Assembly (NCBI GenBank): GCA_035999765.1
Contig: CP108521.1
Span: 8,494,001 to 8,558,000 of the forward strand
Reading direction: 5' to 3'
DNA: 64,000 bases
From: Streptomyces sp. NBC_01231
GTDB taxonomy: Bacteria > Actinomycetota > Actinomycetes > Streptomycetales > Streptomycetaceae
Below are positions 45,956 through 55,025 of the stretch, in pieces; positions within the stretch are counted from its first letter, which is position 1, and every line of letters starts with the position of its first letter. The notes below the pieces were generated by a model. It was given only the letters and a program-made list of their open reading frames with translations, was not told the DNA's origin and searched no databases. The position numbers and the translations under genes are program-made.

Positions 45956-47467
45956 TCAGAGGGGCAGTGACTTCTTGAGGATCTTGCCTGCGGGGTTCCT
46001 GGGCACCTCTTCGATGAACCGGATGTGCCGGGGCCGCTTGTAGGCGGCGAGGAGACCGGCCAGGTGGGCAGACACCTCGTCGGGGGTGGTCCCGTCCTCG
46101 GCCACCACGAAGGCCAGCGGCACCTCGCCGTAGTCGGCGTCCGAAACCCCGACCACGGCCGCGTCGTTCACCGCGGGGTGGGAACGCAGCGCCTGTTCGA
46201 TCTCCCTGGGGTAGACGTTCTGCCCTGCCCGGATGATCAGGTCCTTGCTCCGGTCGATCAGGTGCACCCGGCCGTCGCGGTCGATGAAGCCGAGGTCGCC
46301 GGTGCGGATCCAGCCGTCCTTTGTTGTGATGTCGGCGGCGGCCTTCTCGTCGTTCCAATAGCCGCGCATCAGACCGGGGCCGCGCGCACAGATCTCCCCG
46401 ATGACGCCGGGGGCCACCTCCTGGTCCTTCGGGTCCAGGGCCTTCACCGACATGCCGGGGATCACCCGGCCGGCCGGGATCACGTCGGTGCCGCCCGGCG
46501 CGGGGTGCTCGTCCGGACCGAGTGTGACGAACGGACCGCCCACCTCGGTCATCCCGTAGACCTGCCGGAAGCCACAGCCGAGCCGTTCGACGGCCTCGGC
46601 GTGGACCTCCGGCGGCATCGGCGCGGCACCGTAGAGCACCTCGCGCAGACTGGACAGGTCCGTGCGCTGCAGCGACTTCGACTGCATCAGGAAACGGATC
46701 ATCTGAGGCACCAGCCAGACGTGCGTGGCCCGGTTGTCCTCGATCGCGGCCAGCGCCCGCTGCGGCTGGAAGCCCGGCATGAGCACCACGGTGGCACCCG
46801 CGGCCATATAGGTGAGGGAGACCACCATGCTGCCGTGGTACAGCGGGCAGCAGTTGACCAGCACGATGTCATCCGTGGGCCCCACCTGGGCGAGCCAGCC
46901 GAGCGCGATGGCCCGGAAGGACGCGTGGTCGACGGCGACGCCCTTGGCCCGGCCGGTGGTCGCCGAGGTGTGCAGGATCGCCGCCGGCGCGTCGTCCGGC
47001 ACGTCGGGAAGCCCCGAGGTCCCGTCAGGGTCCGACACGGGCGCGTCGGGGAGGGCCGGCCCGTCCGTCTCGCACAGTGCGGCGAACTCCGCGCCGTCCA
47101 CCGGCACGCGGATCCGCACCGGCAGGTCTGGATGCCGTTCCAGCAGGGCCGACTCACCGATCACCGCCACCGGGTCGCAGGACTCCGCGATCCCGGTCAC
47201 CTCGGCGGGAGTGAGGCTGTGGTTGAGCGGGACGAACAGCGCTCCGAGACGGGCCAGTGCGAAGTACGTCTCCAGCACCTCGACGCGGTCCAGCGAGAGG
47301 ACGGCCACGCGGTCGCCACGGCGGATGCCGCGCCCGGAAAGCCCGTGGGCGAGCCGGGCCACCCTGTCGTGGAGTTCGGCCCAGGTGACCGAGCGGCGCG
47401 CGTCCACCAGTGCCGTCCGGTCCGGGAAGCACTGGTGGTTGCGCTGGAGCAACTGGGTCAGCCACAT
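45956..47467 (-). CDS. Class I acyl-AMP/acyl-CoA ligase
   Basis: 503 residues, ANL superfamily. AMP-binding motif with Ser/Thr-rich P-loop (AILHTSATTGRAKGVAVDH), A5 motif (QVYGMTEVGG), A7 (GWIRTGDLGFIDRDG), A8 (LIIRAGQNVYPREIEQAL), and the A10 Lys (NPAGKILKKSLPL). Start ATG 47467 overlaps the ACP stop (TGATG), so it is coupled to the ACP. It could load a carboxylic acid (for example an aryl, fatty or amino acid) onto CoA or onto that carrier protein. No PaaK-like signature is evident; the substrate is unknown. Confidence 0.92.
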   Translation of the reverse strand: MWLTQLLQRNHQCFPDRTALVDARRSVTWAELHDRVARLAHGLSGRGIRRGDRVAVLSLDRVEVLETYFALARLGALFVPLNHSLTPAEVTGIAESCDPVAVIGESALLERHPDLPVRIRVPVDGAEFAALCETDGPALPDAPVSDPDGTSGLPDVPDDAPAAILHTSATTGRAKGVAVDHASFRAIALGWLAQVGPTDDIVLVNCCPLYHGSMVVSLTYMAAGATVVLMPGFQPQRALAAIEDNRATHVWLVPQMIRFLMQSKSLQRTDLSSLREVLYGAAPMPPEVHAEAVERLGCGFRQVYGMTEVGGPFVTLGPDEHPAPGGTDVIPAGRVIPGMSVKALDPKDQEVAPGVIGEICARGPGLMRGYWNDEKAAADITTKDGWIRTGDLGFIDRDGRVHLIDRSKDLIIRAGQNVYPREIEQALRSHPAVNDAAVVGVSDADYGEVPLAFVVAEDGTTPDEVSAHLAGLLAAYKRPRHIRFIEEVPRNPAGKILKKSLPL

Positions 47468-47718
47468 CACGCACTGCCCGGCTGCGGCGCGGAGTCGGCA
47501 CGGTCGGCGAGGAAGCGTTCGTAGTCCGCGATCGTGGACAGCTGCTCCATGTCCTGGGCGGTGATCTCCACTCCCGTGCGCTGTTCGACGAGCAGGATCA
47601 GACGAACGAGGTCCCCCGAGTCGATACCACTGGCGGCCAGATCGGTGTCGTCGCCGAGTTTCTCGGCGTACTCCGATGTCCCGGTCAGTTCGGTGAGTAG
47701 CTCTCGTATGGTGCTCAC
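47467..47718 (-). CDS. Stand-alone acyl carrier protein
   Basis: 83 residues. Helix I, then the 4'-phosphopantetheine attachment site ASGIDSGDLVRLILLVEQ (Ser34) with the DSG variant of DSL, and helices II/III (GVEITAQDMEQLSTIADYER). The start is GTG 47718 because the frame upstream is not protein-like. One-base overlap with the acyl-AMP ligase indicates a carrier/ligase pair, as in starter-unit loading or in D-alanyl-carrier-like systems. Divergent from paaA. Confidence 0.85.
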   Translation of the reverse strand: MSTIRELLTELTGTSEYAEKLGDDTDLAASGIDSGDLVRLILLVEQRTGVEITAQDMEQLSTIADYERFLADRADSAPQPGSA

Positions 47719-47906
47719 GCCTGTCCACCCTTCACAACGCCTTGCGGTCTCTTGAATCGGAAGGAGGAACGAGAGGGCGCTGACAATCCCTGCCACCGCT
47801 GTGGTGTTACTCACGCCATTTCGACAGCCGGTGAGGGATTGAACCCGCCGCGCCGCCACTCCTCCGTATGTGAAGCCCTTGGGCAAGAGGGGAGCGGAGG
47901 TTCCAG

Positions 47907-48926
47907 GTGACCACCGAGGCAGGTTCCACGGCCGCTGCCGCGGACGACGTGAAGCAACGCGACGAGTACTTCGATGCACTCGTCGCGTCCGACGAGTGCA
48001 TCGAACCCCGGGACTGGCTGCCCGACGGCTACCGGCGGATGGTGCTCCGGCAGATCGCTCAGCACGCGCACTCGGAGATCATCGGGATGCAGCCGGAGGG
48101 GTCCTGGCTGACCCGGGCCCCCTCCCTGCATCGCAAGGCCGCCCTGCTCGCCAAGGTGCAGGACGAGGCCGGACACGGCCTGTACCTGTACGCGGCGGCG
48201 GAGACCCTCGGTGTCACCCGGGCCGAACTTCTCGACGCGTTGCACAGCGGACACCAGCGGTCCTCGGACACGTTCAACCACCCCGCCCTGACCTGGGCCG
48301 ACACCGGGGCGATCGCCTGGCTGACGGACGGCGCGGCGGTGATCAACCAGGCCCCGCTGTGCCGCACTTCCTACGGCCCGTATGCGAGGGCCATGCAGCG
48401 GGTGTGCCAGGAGGAAACCTTCCACGTCCGTCAGGGATACGACCTGCTCTGGGCGCTGTGCCGGGGCACGCGGGAGCAGCAGGAGATGGCACAGGATGCC
48501 GTCGACCGATGGTGGCTGCCTGCGGTGGCCCTGATGTTCGGCCCGCCGGACACGGTCGAGGGCGGCGGCGGGGACACGCGGGCCGCGGCTCTGGGCGCCG
48601 CGGTCAGTCGCCGTTCGATGGCCTGGGGGATCAAACGCCACACCAACGACGAGCTGCGGCAGCGCTTCATGGACAACGTCGTCCCGCAGGCGGAGCGGCT
48701 CGGGGTGACTCTGCCCGACCCGACGATCCGCTGGAACGAGAAGCGCGGGCACTACGACTTCGCCCCGGTGACCTGGCAGGTGTACCGCACGGCCCTGGCC
48801 GCCGGCGCACAGTGCGGCCGACAGCGGCTGGCGCACCGCGTGGCGGCCCACGAGAACGGCGCCTGGGTGCGCGCGGCGGTCGACGCCTACGCGGCACGCC
48901 CGGTGACGGAGAGGCGGGAGCCATGA
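47907..48926 (+). CDS. paaA: Aryl-CoA epoxidase subunit PaaA
   Basis: 339 residues, the di-iron oxygenase subunit of the multicomponent phenylacetyl-CoA 1,2-epoxidase. Carboxylate-bridged diiron ligands are placed by HSEIIG (Glu57), [11 protein letters not shown] (Glu87, His90), LTDGAAV (Asp141) and [10 protein letters not shown] (Glu170, His173). The start is GTG with GGAGG six bases upstream. First of five overlapping genes. Downstream genes of the pathway (paaG, paaZ, paaF, paaH) and paaK are not in this window. Confidence 0.95.
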   Translation: MTTEAGSTAAAADDVKQRDEYFDALVASDECIEPRDWLPDGYRRMVLRQIAQHAHSEIIGMQPEGSWLTRAPSLHRKAALLAKVQDEAGHGLYLYAAAETLGVTRAELLDALHSGHQRSSDTFNHPALTWADTGAIAWLTDGAAVINQAPLCRTSYGPYARAMQRVCQEETFHVRQGYDLLWALCRGTREQQEMAQDAVDRWWLPAVALMFGPPDTVEGGGGDTRAAALGAAVSRRSMAWGIKRHTNDELRQRFMDNVVPQAERLGVTLPDPTIRWNEKRGHYDFAPVTWQVYRTALAAGAQCGRQRLAHRVAAHENGAWVRAAVDAYAARPVTERREP

Positions 48927-49225
48927 GCTGCGAAACCACCGAGGGGCAGACGCCCTGGGAGGTGTTCATCAGGCCGCGCCGTGGCCTCTCCCACCAGCAC
49001 GTCGGTTCGGTTCACGGCGCGGACGCGGACATGGCCATCGCCAACGCCAGGGACCTGTACACCCGCCGCGGGGACCCGCTGTCGATCTGGGTGGTGCGCT
49101 CCGACGCGGTGCGGGCCTCGTCTCCCGGTGAGAAGGACCCCTTCTTCAGCAACGGAGCCGACAAGCCCTACCGGTATCCGCAGATGTACGTGCCGCTCAG
49201 CGAGGCAGGCGACCATGACGAGTGA
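48923..49225 (+). CDS. paaB: Aryl-CoA epoxidase subunit PaaB
   Basis: 100 residues, the usual small accessory subunit that bridges PaaAC. Family motif [20 protein letters not shown] then [22 protein letters not shown] overlap with paaA; the stop overlaps the paaC start by 11 bases. Confidence 0.95.
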   Translation: MSCETTEGQTPWEVFIRPRRGLSHQHVGSVHGADADMAIANARDLYTRRGDPLSIWVVRSDAVRASSPGEKDPFFSNGADKPYRYPQMYVPLSEAGDHDE

Positions 49226-50003
49226 ACTCCCCCGTGCCCTCGAGGCCAGGCGGAACCACGACATCGCCGAGTACGCCCTCAGGCTCGGTGACGACGCGCT
49301 GATCCTCTGTCAGCGACTGTGCGCCTGGGTGACCAACGCCCCCACCATCGAAGAGGATCTGGCCCTGTCGAACATCGCACTGGACCTGCTCGGCCACGCC
49401 CGGGTCCTGCTGGGCCTCAGCGGCCGTTCGGACGGGACGAACCGCAGCGACGACGACTTCGCCTACCGCAGGACCGAGCGCGAGTTTCACAGCGCGCTGC
49501 TGCTGGAGCTGTCCAACGGCGACTTCGCCGCGACCATCGCCCGGCAGCTGGCGTACACGCACTACACGGGCCTGCTGTACGCGGAGCTGGCGGCATCGGC
49601 CGATGAAGGGCTGGCGTCCTTTGCCTCTCGCGCGGCCAAGGAGGCGGAGTACCACTGCCTGCACGCCTCGCAATGGACCGTACGGCTGGGTCTGGGAACC
49701 GAGGAGAGCCATCGGCGGATGCAGGCGGGTCTGGAACACGTCTGGCCCTATGCGGCCGAGCTGTTCGAGGACGACGACCTGACGACCCGGCTCGACGCCG
49801 ACGGCACGGCGGTCGCCCCGGCCCGCCTCCGGGCTGCTTGGGAACGGGAGGTGACCGAGGTTCTGACGGAGGCCGGGCTCACCGTCCCGGCGCCGTCCTG
49901 GCAGGCGACCGGCGGGCGGTCGGGACTCCACACCGAGGCGTTCGCCCCGCTGCTGGCCGAGTTCCAGTCGGTTTTCCGGCAGTATCCCGGAGGTCGCTGG
50001 TGA
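49215..50003 (+). CDS. paaC: Aryl-CoA epoxidase structural subunit PaaC
   Basis: 262 residues, the helical non-catalytic partner of PaaA. Family signature LGDDALILCQRLCAWVTNAP and ALSNIALDLLGHARVLL, plus DDFAYRRTEREF and HYTGLLYAEL. Forms the PaaAC heterodimer core. Overlaps paaB by 11 bp and paaD by four. Confidence 0.95.
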   Translation: MTSELPRALEARRNHDIAEYALRLGDDALILCQRLCAWVTNAPTIEEDLALSNIALDLLGHARVLLGLSGRSDGTNRSDDDFAYRRTEREFHSALLLELSNGDFAATIARQLAYTHYTGLLYAELAASADEGLASFASRAAKEAEYHCLHASQWTVRLGLGTEESHRRMQAGLEHVWPYAAELFEDDDLTTRLDADGTAVAPARLRAAWEREVTEVLTEAGLTVPAPSWQATGGRSGLHTEAFAPLLAEFQSVFRQYPGGRW

Positions 50004-50497
50004 GCGCGGCCGTCCGGCTGAACCCCGACCAGGTCCGGGCCCGGGTCGAGGTCGTACCGGACCCGGAACTGCCGATGATCACCCTGGCCGACCTGGGAGT
50101 GATCCGTTCGGTGCGGGAGGGCGCGGACCGTGTGGTGGAGGTCGTCGTCACGCCGACCTACCTCGGCTGTCCGGCGCTCCCGGTGATCGAGGCCGACCTG
50201 CGGACCGTACTGGCGGAGTGCGGGCATCCCGAAGGGCTGGTGACGTGGGCGCTCTCGCCCGCGTGGACCACCGAGTGGATCAGCGAGGCGGGTCGCCGCA
50301 AGCTCGCCGAACACGGCATCGTGCCCCCCGGTGCCGCCGGAGCACCGCTGCCGGTCCGGCTGGGCCTCGGCCGGCCCTGCCCGAACTGCGGTTCCGTGGC
50401 GACCCGGCCGCTCGGCCCGTTCGGGTCGACCGGATGCCAGACGATCCTGGTGTGCACCGCCTGCCGGGAGTCCTTCCCCCACATGAAGGCGGTGTGA
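50000..50497 (+). CDS. paaD: Iron-sulfur assembly factor PaaD
   Basis: 165 residues. N-terminal MIP18/DUF59-like domain (VEVVPDPELPMITLADLGV) and C-terminal zinc-ribbon-like cysteine set (RPCPNCGSVATRP ... VCTACRESFPHM). Helps assemble the Fe-S centre of PaaE or the diiron site. GTG in a GTGA overlap with paaC. Confidence 0.93.
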   Translation: MSAAVRLNPDQVRARVEVVPDPELPMITLADLGVIRSVREGADRVVEVVVTPTYLGCPALPVIEADLRTVLAECGHPEGLVTWALSPAWTTEWISEAGRRKLAEHGIVPPGAAGAPLPVRLGLGRPCPNCGSVATRPLGPFGSTGCQTILVCTACRESFPHMKAV

Positions 50498-51609
50498 CGG
50501 CGCCCATGACGACGACCGAGGAGGGCGCGGTGGGGCGCACCAGGGAGGCGACCGGATGGCACCGGCTGCGGGTGGCGCGGGTGCGGCCGCTCACCGATGA
50601 CGCGGTGGCCCTCACTCTGGACCTCCCGGACCGGCTGGCCAGTGCCTTCGCCCACCGGCCCGGTCAGCATGTGACGGTCCGTCATGTCCTGAACGGGACC
50701 GAGATCCGCCGCAGTTACTCGATCTGCCCGCCGGCCCACGCACAGCGCGAACTGCGCCTGGTGGTCAAGCGGCTTGGCCCCGGCGGCTTCGCGGAGTACG
50801 CCACGACCGTGCTGGCTGCCGGTGACGAGCTGGACATCGGGCCTCCGACCGGCGGCTTCGGGATCGTGGCGCGCCCCGGGGCGCACCATGTGATGGTGGC
50901 CGCCGGCAGCGGTATCACTCCGCTGTTGAGCATGGCCACGGCGGCACTGCGGGACGATCCACGGTGCAGGGTGTCGCTGCTCTACATCAACCGTACGGCC
51001 CCGTCGGTGCTGCTCGCCGACGAACTGGCCGACCTCAAGGACGCCTACGTCGACCGGTTTCTCCCCCTGTATCTGCTGACCCGGGAGACCCGCGAGGCCG
51101 AGATGCTCTCCGGCCACATCGACACCACGAGGCTGTCGAAACTGCTCCGCGCGGTCGGCGCCGAGCCGGACGGCCACGCGTACTTCTACCTCTGCGGGCC
51201 CTTGGAAATGGTCACGTCACTGCGCGAGGCCCTGACCCGGTGGGGTGCCGACCCCGCACGGATACGCTCCGAACTCTTCTCCCTCGCCTCCCGGGACCCG
51301 TCACCACCGGTGGCCGAACCGCGCGGCCGCACCTTGCGGATCACCGCCTCTCTCGGCGGACGGAGGACCGTAGCCGTCATGGAGGACCAGGACCGGGTGG
51401 CGCTGGACGCACTGCGGCGGGCCCGGCCGGACATTCCGTACTCCTGCCGCGAGGGTCTGTGCGGAAGCTGTCGCGCCAGGGTGACCCACGGAGCCGTCAC
51501 GACCGGCCGCCAGTACGTGCTGGGGCCTGGAGAACTAGCGGCGGGATACACCCTTGCCTGCCGTGCCCACCCCGAGTCCGACGACACGGGGCTGGACTTC
51601 GACGTCTGA
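50494..51609 (+). CDS. paaE: Aryl-CoA epoxidase reductase PaaE
   Basis: About 371 residues. FAD domain (RPGQHVTVRH, RRSYSICPPA), NADPH domain (VMVAAGSGITPLLSMA), and C-terminal plant-type [2Fe-2S] domain (YSCREGLCGSCRARV with a later CRA). It passes electrons from NADPH to PaaA. I chose GTG 50494, which overlaps the paaD stop as elsewhere in the operon. ATG 50506 is a close alternative. An 80-bp gap follows before kynA. Confidence 0.94.
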   Translation: MTAPMTTTEEGAVGRTREATGWHRLRVARVRPLTDDAVALTLDLPDRLASAFAHRPGQHVTVRHVLNGTEIRRSYSICPPAHAQRELRLVVKRLGPGGFAEYATTVLAAGDELDIGPPTGGFGIVARPGAHHVMVAAGSGITPLLSMATAALRDDPRCRVSLLYINRTAPSVLLADELADLKDAYVDRFLPLYLLTRETREAEMLSGHIDTTRLSKLLRAVGAEPDGHAYFYLCGPLEMVTSLREALTRWGADPARIRSELFSLASRDPSPPVAEPRGRTLRITASLGGRRTVAVMEDQDRVALDALRRARPDIPYSCREGLCGSCRARVTHGAVTTGRQYVLGPGELAAGYTLACRAHPESDDTGLDFDV

Positions 51610-51689
51610 GCAGACGAGAAGGGCACCGCATGACCACTGCCCGCTGACATCTCACCGCGCTGATCACCGCAGCCCATTGAGGAGACACC

Positions 51690-52535
51690 ATGACCGACGC
51701 CACGTCACTGCCCCGCGCCCCGGGGACGGACGATCCGCTGGTGACCTTCCAGGGAAGGACCCCCTACGACGACTACGTCCACGCCTCGGTGCTGTCCTCG
51801 CTGCAGCAGCCCCTGACCGACGCCCCGCACGAGATGGCGTTCCTGGTCACGACCCAGGTGATGGAGCTGTGGTTCACCCTGACCGTCCACGAGTGGCGGA
51901 CCGCCCGGGACGCGCTGGTCAAGGACGACCACGAGCGCGCCATGGGCGCCTTGCGTCGCAGCATCAGCGCTCATCACGCGCTCAACGACTCCCTCCAGCC
52001 GATCGCGAGGATGACCCCGGCCCAGTTCAACGGATTCCGCGAGGCGTTCGGCGCGGCGTCCGGCTTCCAGTCGGCGAAGTACCGGGAGATGGAGTTCCTG
52101 CTCGGCGACAAGTCCCGTTCGCTGATGAATCCGCAGCGGGACGACCCCAGGGCGTACGCCGAACTGGAGGAGCTGCTGTATCAGCCGTCGCTGTACGACG
52201 AGACGCTGTTCTACCTGCACCGCCGGGGCCTGCCCGTCCCGGAGCACGTGCTGGAACGCGACGTGAGCGCCCCGTACGAGGCCGACCCGGACGTCGAGGA
52301 GGTCTGGCGGCGCATCTACGCCGGCCCGCAGAACGACCCACTGCTGGACCTGGGCGAGACGCTGACCGACATCGCCGAGGCGGTCATGCGCTGGCGTGGC
52401 GACCATCTGCTCGCCACTCGTCGGGCGATGGGCTCCAAGGCGGGCAGCGGCGGCTCCTCGGGGGTCGCCTGGCTGGAGAAACGAGCCGCCCGTCCGGTGT
52501 TCCCCGAGATCTGGACGGCGCGCGGTCATGTCTAG
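51690..52535 (+). CDS. kynA: Tryptophan 2,3-dioxygenase
   Basis: 281 residues, haem-dependent opening of the Trp indole ring to N-formylkynurenine. Family order: TPYDDYVHASVLSSLQQPLT, EMAFLVTTQVMELWFTLTVH (distal/active-site helix), and WRGDHLLATRRAMGSKAGSG with the proximal His near the end. GAGGAG ribosome-binding site. The next frame, the kynB remnant, begins inside its last codons. Confidence 0.95.
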   Translation: MTDATSLPRAPGTDDPLVTFQGRTPYDDYVHASVLSSLQQPLTDAPHEMAFLVTTQVMELWFTLTVHEWRTARDALVKDDHERAMGALRRSISAHHALNDSLQPIARMTPAQFNGFREAFGAASGFQSAKYREMEFLLGDKSRSLMNPQRDDPRAYAELEELLYQPSLYDETLFYLHRRGLPVPEHVLERDVSAPYEADPDVEEVWRRIYAGPQNDPLLDLGETLTDIAEAVMRWRGDHLLATRRAMGSKAGSGGSSGVAWLEKRAARPVFPEIWTARGHV

Positions 52536-53133
52536 GCAGATCTCCGCAGGCGCCGCCGCGGAAGAGCACCGGGGGCTGGGCCCGGAGCCCGTGCTCGCGC
52601 CGGTCCACCGCTCCTGCGGCGAGCACCCCAGGCAGGCCTACGGCCTGTGGGCGGCCGAGGACCCCGACGCCCCGCTGATCATGCTGCGGCACGGCGGCTA
52701 CTGGCGGTACCACCGGATGCATCTGACGCCCTTCGCCGCGTACCTGGCGGCGAACGGGTTCACCATGGTGCTGCCCGAGGGCCGGCGGTCCGGTGGCTCT
52801 CCGGGCGTGTTCGACGACGCCGACCTGGCGGTGGACACCTTCCGGGCCGGCCCCTCCTTGGTGTTGCTCCGGCGGCCGGCTCGCCCTGTGGGCGGCTGCG
52901 CGCGGGCGGGTGACCGCGGTGCTCGCGTTGGCTCCGGTCACCGATCTCGGTGCCGCCGCCGAGGAGGTGCCGTTGGAGCAGTTCAGCGACTACACGCCGG
53001 TGCACCCGGAGATCGAGCGGGTCAACCTGCCGGAGACCGGCCGCCACACCCTCATCGAGCCTGGCGCGCAGGCCTCCACGAGGTGATCGACTTCTTCACC
53101 CGGCCGTCCAGCCATGGGAAGGAGCGACCGTGA
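52528..53133 (+). pseudogene. kynB: Degraded arylformamidase (kynB-like)
   Basis: ATG 52528 opens an alpha/beta hydrolase of the formylkynurenine formamidase type: PDAPLIMLRHGGYWRYHRMH, then VLPEGRRSGGSPGVF. At about 52860 the frame breaks where GHSAGG should stand. Only GGRLALWAA follows in another frame, so the catalytic Ser codon is lost. The downstream part (LALAPVTDLGAAAEEVPLEQ, RVNLPETGRHTLIEPG) lacks the usual Asp-His segment, indicating another deletion, and a third frame ends VIDFFTRPSS. Non-functional unless the sequence is in error. Confidence 0.85.
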
Positions 53134-54398
53134 CCGTCTCCGAGAGCGCACCCGCCCTGGAGGAACTGCGGGCACGGGCGTCCGCACTCGACACCGCGGA
53201 CCCGCTGGCAGCACAGCGGGAACGCTTCGTCCTGCCGGACGGAATCGTCTATCTGGACGGCAACTCGCTCGGTGCCCTGCCGGCCGCGGTACCGGGAGCG
53301 CTCGCGGACGGCGTCCACCGGCAATGGGGTGTGGGCCTGATCCGCTCCTGGAACGAGCACCAGTGGTGGCAGGCGCCGCTGCGGGTGGGGGACGCCATCG
53401 GACGGCTGCTCGGCGCGGCGCCAGGGCAGACCGTGGCGGGCGACTCCACCACCGTGCAACTGTTCAATGGCCTGGCCGCGGCAGCACGGCTGCGTCCCGG
53501 GCGGCGGCTGTTGCTGACCGACCCGGGCCACTTCCCCACCGATGGGTACATCGCCGACTCTGTGGCCCGGCTGCTCGGCCTGGAGGTCCGCCGGGTCGCG
53601 GTGGACGACCTGCCGCGGTGCTTGGCAGAACGGGGACACGAGGTGGCGGTGGCCGGCTACTCCCCGGTCGACTACCGCACCGGTGAGCTCCACGACATGG
53701 CTGCGATCACCCGTGCCGTACAGGAGGCCGGAGGGCTGATGTTGTGGGATCTGTGCCACGCGACCGGCGCGCTGCCCGTCCGACTGGACGAGCTGGGCGT
53801 CGATCTGGCGGTGGGCTGCGGTTACAAGTTCCTGTCGGGCGGACCGGGCGCCCCGGCCTTCATCTATATCGCCCGGCGCCACCAGGCCGCCTTCGACCAT
53901 CCGCTCACCGGCTGGAACGGGCACGTGGATCCCTTCGGACTGAGCGGCGACTACATTCCTGCCCCGGGAGTGGAGCGCGCTCGCATCGGCACGCCGCCGA
54001 TCCTCTCCCTGCTCGCACTTGAGGCGGCCCTCACCGCCTTCGAGGGGGTCGGCATGGAGCAGGTCCGGGCCAAGAGCTTGTCGCTGACCGAGTTCTTCAT
54101 GGACTGCGCCGACACCCTGCTGGACGGTCTCGGTTTCACCGCTGCCACCCCACGGGAACCGCACCGGCGCGGCAGCCAGGTGGCTCTCCGGCACCCGGAC
54201 GCGTATCCGCTGGTGCGCGCGCTCGCCGCCCGCGGCGTCATCGGCGACATGCGGGCTCCGGACCTGCTGCGGTTCGGCGTCAACGCCCTGTACCTCGCCC
54301 ACCGCGACATGCTGACGGCTGTACGACACCTGCGGCAGGCTGTGACCCGAGGGGAGCACCGGGACCCGCGCTTCCGACACCGCGCAGCCGTCACCTGA
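53130..54398 (+). CDS. kynU: Kynureninase
   Basis: 422 residues, PLP-dependent. Motifs: YLDGNSLGALPAAVPGAL, TTVQLFNGLAAAARL, LMLWDLCHATGALPV, VGCGYKFLSGGPGAPAF (PLP Lys), and GWNGHVDPFGL. It converts kynurenine to anthranilate and alanine. GTG start with GGGAAGGAG upstream. Last of the kyn genes. With kynB broken, formylkynurenine must be hydrolysed by another enzyme or spontaneously. Confidence 0.95.
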   Translation: MTVSESAPALEELRARASALDTADPLAAQRERFVLPDGIVYLDGNSLGALPAAVPGALADGVHRQWGVGLIRSWNEHQWWQAPLRVGDAIGRLLGAAPGQTVAGDSTTVQLFNGLAAAARLRPGRRLLLTDPGHFPTDGYIADSVARLLGLEVRRVAVDDLPRCLAERGHEVAVAGYSPVDYRTGELHDMAAITRAVQEAGGLMLWDLCHATGALPVRLDELGVDLAVGCGYKFLSGGPGAPAFIYIARRHQAAFDHPLTGWNGHVDPFGLSGDYIPAPGVERARIGTPPILSLLALEAALTAFEGVGMEQVRAKSLSLTEFFMDCADTLLDGLGFTAATPREPHRRGSQVALRHPDAYPLVRALAARGVIGDMRAPDLLRFGVNALYLAHRDMLTAVRHLRQAVTRGEHRDPRFRHRAAVT

Positions 54399-54669
54399 CC
54401 GTCCGGCACAAGAGCAAACCACACGCCTCGCGCTGCGCGGCGGACGTGACCTCCCGCAGGGTGAGCCGCGTTCCGCAGCAGGACGGAGAAGCGGTCCGGC
54501 GCCTTCCTGGTCCGGTCGGCGTCGAGCCACCGCCGGGCGGCGACATCCAGCAACGGGGCGACTCGTGGCCTGCAACCGGGTCGCGCGCGTTGTGTGCCCC
54601 TAGTACCGAGACGCAACGCCAGGCCGCGCAGCGGACCGCTCGTGACCGGAGTCCGCCCTCGGCCGCCTT

Positions 54670-54780
54670 GTGTCCTGGGCCGGAGATCCGTCGGCAGAAG
54701 TGAGCGAGGACGTCGAGGATTTCGTCGGCTGTCCTGTTGTAGATGAACGGCTTGGAGTCGTCGCTCGAGCGGTTCTTCAA
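54670..54780 (-). pseudogene. C-terminal remnant of an IS630-type transposase
   Basis: The minus strand reads KPFIYNRTADEILDVLAHFC then RRISGPGH and ends. This closely resembles the end of IS630-family transposases (KPFVWTKTADEIL.S..RFC.R). The upstream part is absent. Confidence 0.6.
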
Positions 54781-54837
54781 AGGGGTGAGGCGGTGAGGGT
54801 TGTCGACGACGGCTGGCTGTCCGCACGCACATCGCTT

Positions 54838-54985
54838 CCTGCACGGCCACAGACCAACGCCATGGTCGAACGCTTCCATCGCATCCTGCTCGAGGAAAGG
54901 GCCTACCACCGACCCCACACCGGAATCAGCGGCAACACCTCAGTCGGCCCGCGTCACCAACCTGCCTGGACAGCACATACGGACG
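54838..54985 (+). pseudogene. Remnant of an IS481-type transposase
   Basis: Reads RPQTNAMVERFHRILLEERA, then YHRPHTGI, then in another frame SARVTNLPGQH. These are the last parts of the IS481 rve integrase domain (catalytic Glu in VERFHRTLLEE); about 30 residues between them are deleted. Confidence 0.7.
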
Positions 54986-55025
54986 GGACCAGGAGGGTGT
55001 GGCCCGGCGCCCTGGGCCGGGTCCG

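Noticed and set aside
47907..51609. Interpretation as a normal phenylacetate degradation operon
   Set aside because: paaK, paaG, paaZ, paaF, paaH and paaJ are missing and kyn genes follow. It could still act with such genes located elsewhere, so this is a preference rather than proof.
54391..54918. A possible minus-strand gene downstream of kynU
   Set aside because: Only about 30 codons resemble an IS630 transposase end; the rest is antisense or random.
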